Source of the DNA: Oegoconia quadripuncta
Taxonomy: Eukaryota > Arthropoda > Insecta > Lepidoptera > Autostichidae
NCBI GenBank assembly: GCA_949316235.1
Contig: OX438757.1
Location: forward strand, 13,138,657 to 13,202,656
Direction of reading: 5' to 3'
Length of the DNA: 64,000 nt
Positions 61,201-64,000 of the stretch are shown here, piece after piece (position 1 is the stretch's first letter; each line of letters opens with the position of its first letter). Made by a program: the position numbers and the translations under genes. A model generated the notes under the pieces. That model did not search any database. It saw nothing but the letters and a program-made list of their open reading frames with translations, and was not told the origin of the DNA.

Positions 61201-63665
61201 TACTACTAGAAAAAATATCGCGTTCCCGCAGGAAAATGCAGCATTATGTTTTCATTTCATAAAAGTTACGGATCCATGCAACAGATGGCGCTAAGATTTC
61301 GTGCCATGTTCAAGGTAGTTTTCGATTAAACATTATGATTACTCATGCGCGTATAGTCTGCCGGACAAAAACCAAGTCAACTGATCGCCGCTTGCTCAGT
61401 CGCCCTTCAACAGAGAAATCGCATATGCCGCACAATTTAGCGGACTGCACTAATCGGCAACGTAGCATAATGATTTTTCAACTATATGCACGGGATTTCA
61501 AATAAATATATTTATATAAATATAGGTAATTTATATAAATGACCGTAAAGCACTCGCTTTTTTCGGTAAAATTACATAATTTTGCATCACTGCTTGCCAC
61601 CAAACTAACAAATTCTGATTACTTCTCTAATAACTAAACTTCTCAAACTGACTACTTTCTAATTCTTTACTACTTTGTACTGAGACGACTCATTGGTGTA
61701 GAGCGTAGTGACCCTGCCTGCGAAACCAATTAGCGGTTAGTCCTTGGATGGGTGAGCGCTAATGGCATTTTAATAAGAGTGTTTCCGTGCCTCTCACGTT
61801 GAATAGTCCGTCCCTGTTGTTTTCAATTGAAGGCAGTCATGTTAATAGCTTTGTTGTGTTCCGGTTGTCAGAGATAAGATAGCCAGTCCCCCAAATGTGT
61901 TGGGATTTCCGGGTCAGTACGCTTCCACCTTCGACCTCATCTTCACTTAACATCAGGTATGATTGAGGTCAAGTACCAACCCGTTTAGCATAAAAAAAAG
62001 TCAAATCGGGGCCTACGGGGACGGCTTAAAAACACTGACTGTCAGGTGACCACTAGCCTGACACAAATCCACCAATGCGCCGCACCGGGCCCGCCTGGTG
62101 GATTATGGTTCATACCCTCTCCTAGTGTGAGAGGAGGATGTGCCCCAACAGTGGGGACGTATAAGGCTGTTGATGGTGATGTGGGATATATGTATGTAGA
62201 TTTCTATGTTACCTCCTGTAGCCTAAACGGCTCAACCGATCTTGAAGTGCAAGGCGTCGTTCGATTCGTCTTGATCCCAAGAGTGTCATAGGATATATTT
62301 TATGGTAAAAAAAAAAACAAAATGGTGCCTGCAAAATACAAAACATGATGTCGGGTTGTTTGGTTTTTAAATACTTAAATAGTTATTATCCTTAGTACAA
62401 GCTTTGTTTCGAACTATATCTACTTTGTAGATTTTTTTTATGCATAACGGAAAAACTAACCTTCGCACTAGTAATAATATAATGATTTTAAAAACCAAAA
62501 AACGAATCTAACCACACTATGCACTTCGAAATCGGTCAAGTCGTTTAGACAGGAGGTAACATAGAAATCTACATACATACATACACTCGAAAAACTCCGT
62601 CCTTGGGCAGTCTGGTAAAAATACTGTGTTGCGGAAGGGTAATATCAAAAATAGCTGACATAGTATGAATTGGTGTAAGGAACGTCCGAAATATTTGTTT
62701 ATTATAAGTGTGTTGGACGCAGATGGTACGACATCAGCCTGCTGCTGCTGTCGCAGCCGTCGCTGGGCATCGAGGTGCAGGCGCAGGCGCAGGGCGCGGC
62801 GGTGCCGGGCGCGGCCGTGGCGGCGGCGCGCGCGGCCACGCCCCCCGCCTACGCGCACGCGCAGACCGGCCTCGCCGTCACCGTCGGCTCCATCATGGCC
62901 GACAGCCTGCAGGTACCATGCTCACCGCCGCGACGCGCCGGTGCCCGTACCTTCATATAAGCCGAGAACAGTGCCGGTTCGAGGCAAGTTTAGGATGGAG
63001 CGAGATCGAATTATGGCGCCCACCTAATAGTCCAGTCAAGATATGCACATTTAGGAGTGTAACTTCCTATAATCTAAAAATCTGTTTTTTGAAAATAGTT
63101 ACAGGGGTTTTAAGTATATTGTCCGACGCAATGTAATTCACAGTGGTAATTTTAATCATATAGACTATGTTTTATTACAATTTTTTTTAATGCATAACGG
63201 GTTGGTACTTGACCTCAATCACACATGATGTTAAGTGAAGATGAGGTCGTAGGTGGAAGCGTACTGACCCGGAAACCCCAACACATTTGGGGGACTGGTT
63301 ATCTTGTCTCTGACAACCGGAACACAACAATGCTATTAACATTCCTGCTTGGCGGCAGATTTAGATAAGACGGTGGTAGCTAGCCAGGCGGACTTTTAAA
63401 ATGCCCTATCACCAACAAAACCGGGTACTTAAACATGTATCCCGCTGGGGATCGAACCCGCGACCTCCGAATCGTAAACCCAATGTTGTTTACATTGAGC
63501 CACGGAGGCGGCGGTGGTAATACAGCTTTCTTGCTCTAGGTACCCCACACACAATGGCAGGAGGCGTCGTCTGGCGTGTCCAGGAGAGAAATACTGGTAC
63601 TGGCGGCGCGGTCTCTCGCTGGATCCTACAAGAAACTGATGGCGGTGTCTGCGGCTGAGATATAA
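52284..63665 (+). CDS. PRRC1: PRRC1 (proline-rich and coiled-coil-containing protein 1)
   Basis: Golgi/ER-exit-site protein linked to COPII dynamics and PKA in vertebrates; its C-terminal half has the NTPase-like (DUF84) fold. Eight exons: 52284-52430, 53168-53259, 57809-57927, 58773-58919, 60096-60198, 60896-61066, 62723-62912 and 63540-63665; all sites GT/AG and phases agree, giving 364 aa (362 if the second ATG at 52290, with A at -3, is used). Proline-rich N-terminus (PEAPAPVAVPGN); conserved core GSGLFTWVKGAVSTGGIL, ITTLDPQMKEYLKSGGD, VASDKDVKISPVREAFQ, VGYAAAYAAAKQRI, VPIVAIENFLHEAI, RWYDIS and LAARSLAGSYKKLM near the C-terminus. Human PRRC1 is about 445 aa with a longer proline-rich region. 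Exon 7 is very GC-rich and carries a Gln/Ala stretch. Introns are full of transposons. Confidence 0.93.
52431..53167. other. PRRC1 intron 1
   Basis: AT-rich, no repeat family recognised. The ORF at 52777-52980 is featureless. Confidence 0.4.
53260..54001. other. PRRC1 intron 2, 5' part
   Basis: No exon or clear repeat recognised before the MITE that starts at 54002. Confidence 0.4.
54002..54462. mobile_element. TA-flanked MITE (461 bp)
   Basis: Ends caacatgtaacagaattaac plus gcaaaacc and their exact complement at 54434-54462, flanked by TA (54000-54001 and 54463-54464). About 29-bp TIRs with no transposase; consistent with a Tc1/mariner-mobilised MITE. Confidence 0.75.
54631..55760 (-). mobile_element. 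Degenerate mariner (irritans/mellifera-like)
   Basis: The C-terminal-side end begins cgagggcgggatgaaagtaa after TA. The minus-strand transposase has a start near 55681 (MDKKEPS-like), then an open piece (55080-55637) with SYATVKNCVVEFK, KIHDTVLADRRLKQSEIADT and DFLRRVVMA; frameshifts and stops break it before the catalytic Asp triad, though pieces (HELSYDLLPHPAYS-like) lie at 54850-54930. The right end is not clear. A third mariner lineage in this window, dead. Confidence 0.75.
56060..56870. repeat. PRRC1 intron repeats incl. foldback
   Basis: 56060-56160 is a repeat (gctcgttcttctctggggag) related to 48355-48490. 56682-56812 is a foldback: gattcggatgtacaccaa and aaaaccagtttt against their complements, loop about 50 bp. 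It is followed by a scrap of the poly-A retroposon (gatggtgaacaattgaaggg). Confidence 0.55.
56905..57470 (+). mobile_element. RTE-type LINE 3' fragment
   Basis: Plus-strand pieces of the conserved tail: cgcaacgagccatggagaga, agttgaagtggcagtgggaa, ctcgagtggagaccacgaac and atcgctggatgcaggcccct, ending gctgatatgatgatgatgg. Frameshifted and interrupted at about 56985-57195. Confidence 0.75.
57996..58265 (+). repeat. tRNA-derived SINE (family S2)
   Basis: Head ctgtgactcaatgtgaacaa with B box cgttcgatccccag, then the body cagcaatgttaatagcattg and gggtttccgggtcagta. PRRC1 intron 3. About 58370-58620 is another dispersed repeat (ttccaccatccacctcctga, repeated at 58496 as ttccaccatccacgttctgg). Confidence 0.75.
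58920..60095. other. PRRC1 intron 4
   Basis: No recognised exon or repeat; AT-rich with short ORFs. The neighbouring intron 60199-60895 is likewise featureless. Confidence 0.4.
61681..62175 (+). repeat. Composite of three SINE pieces
   Basis: 61681-61735 S1 tRNA-like head (cattggtgtagagcgtagtg); 61736-61760 5S C-box piece (gtccttggatgggtgagcgc); 61838-61998 S2 body; 62010-62175 5S-SINE body (cacaaatccaccaatgcgcc, cccaacagtggggacgtata). Nested insertions in PRRC1 intron 6. Confidence 0.65.
62186..62585. mobile_element. TIR element (about 400 bp)
   Basis: Left end tatgtatgtagatttctatg then ttacctcctgt; right end at 62550-62585 is the complement (acaggaggtaacatagaaat then ctacatacata). Interior is non-coding. 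Confidence 0.65.
63180..63515 (-). repeat. tRNA-derived SINE (family S2), full length
   Basis: Minus-strand copy with complete tRNA head (ccgcctccgtggctcaatgt; B box gggttcgatccccagc) and full body to acttgacctcaatcacacat. It ends about 25 bp upstream of PRRC1 exon 8, so its plus-strand sequence lies next to that exon's acceptor. Confidence 0.8.
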
Positions 63666-64000
63666 GACTTGAGGAGTTGGACTGACTTGCCTTGTGAGTG
63701 TTAGCTTTAAAGCTACGCTTGAGTTTAGATCAACCCAACGGGGCGGATCGCATATGCAGCTTATGAAAGTTCACTGCTGGATAAATCCTCTCCCAAGGCG
63801 CGAGTTTTATCGCATTCTAGTCGCCACGTATAACATATAGCATTTGTATTATACGTAATATTATTCTGCAATTTATTACTGTTACACATATTCAGAACTA
63901 AATTCGGATTAACAATTAGACAAAAAAAGTTTTTAAAATAATCAAAAAAATTTTATAACTTACAGCATTTTCAAATTTACCGTAAAGATAATGTACTCTG
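63666..64000. other. PRRC1 3' UTR and downstream
   Basis: No canonical AATAAA was seen before the window ends; no gene or repeat recognised. Confidence 0.45.

Noticed and set aside
62517..63136. Long overlapping ORFs rich in Arg/Ala on both strands
   Set aside because: Off-frame readings of GC-rich PRRC1 exon 7; the spliced frame is the conserved one.
1..64000. CRISPR array, operon or prokaryotic defence system
   Set aside because: Introns, SINEs, mariners and eukaryotic genes throughout; no regularly spaced short direct repeats.

Overview
The window is nuclear DNA of an insect, most likely a moth or butterfly (Lepidoptera). The basis is AT-rich sequence, intron-split genes with insect-like orthologues, and a dense load of repeats of lepidopteran character: RTE-type LINE tails, tRNA- and 5S-derived SINEs, mariners and TA-flanked MITEs. 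The species cannot be named from the sequence.

Layout. (1) 843-8715, + strand: 3' two-thirds of a leukotriene A4 hydrolase/aminopeptidase gene (LTA4H), including two tandem 145-nt exons separated by only 34 nt, which look mutually exclusive. (2) 2584-22806: two abutting giant inverted repeats. Arms 2584-7064 / 9187-13667 (4,481 bp) and 13668-15945 / 20529-22806 (2,278 bp) look identical in everything compared. They copy part of LTA4H and part of a mariner in reverse. The first loop holds the LTA4H 3' end and an orphan minus-strand terminal exon; the second holds the complete mitochondrial ribosomal protein L13 gene (18522-19722, +). (3) 22413-23708: a structurally intact mariner with a 357-aa D,D34D transposase. 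(4) 24076-25206, - strand: a secreted, very acidic, cysteine-free protein with seven tandem repeats and a TATA promoter. (5) 25.5-37.7 kb: gene-poor and full of foldback/MITE elements. Here a P-element-like transposon (35314-37307; 28-bp TIRs, 8-bp target duplication, THAP-encoding exon) sits inside a relic of a tyrosine-recombinase-like ORF. (6) 38197-51050, - strand: a sorting nexin 1/2 gene (nine exons recognised, last short exon not found) with diverged copies of its own exons nearby. (7) 52284-63665, + strand: a complete PRRC1 gene of eight coding exons, head to head with the sorting nexin gene.

The genes are unrelated housekeeping functions (peptidase, mitoribosome, retromer, secretory pathway) and do not form a pathway. 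The most notable items are the LTA4H exon pair, the chained palindromes (possibly an assembly artefact), the P-element-like insertion, and the fragments of sorting nexin exons duplicated near the gene. Exon boundaries were placed by hand from GT/AG sites, reading-frame phase and remembered family conservation.
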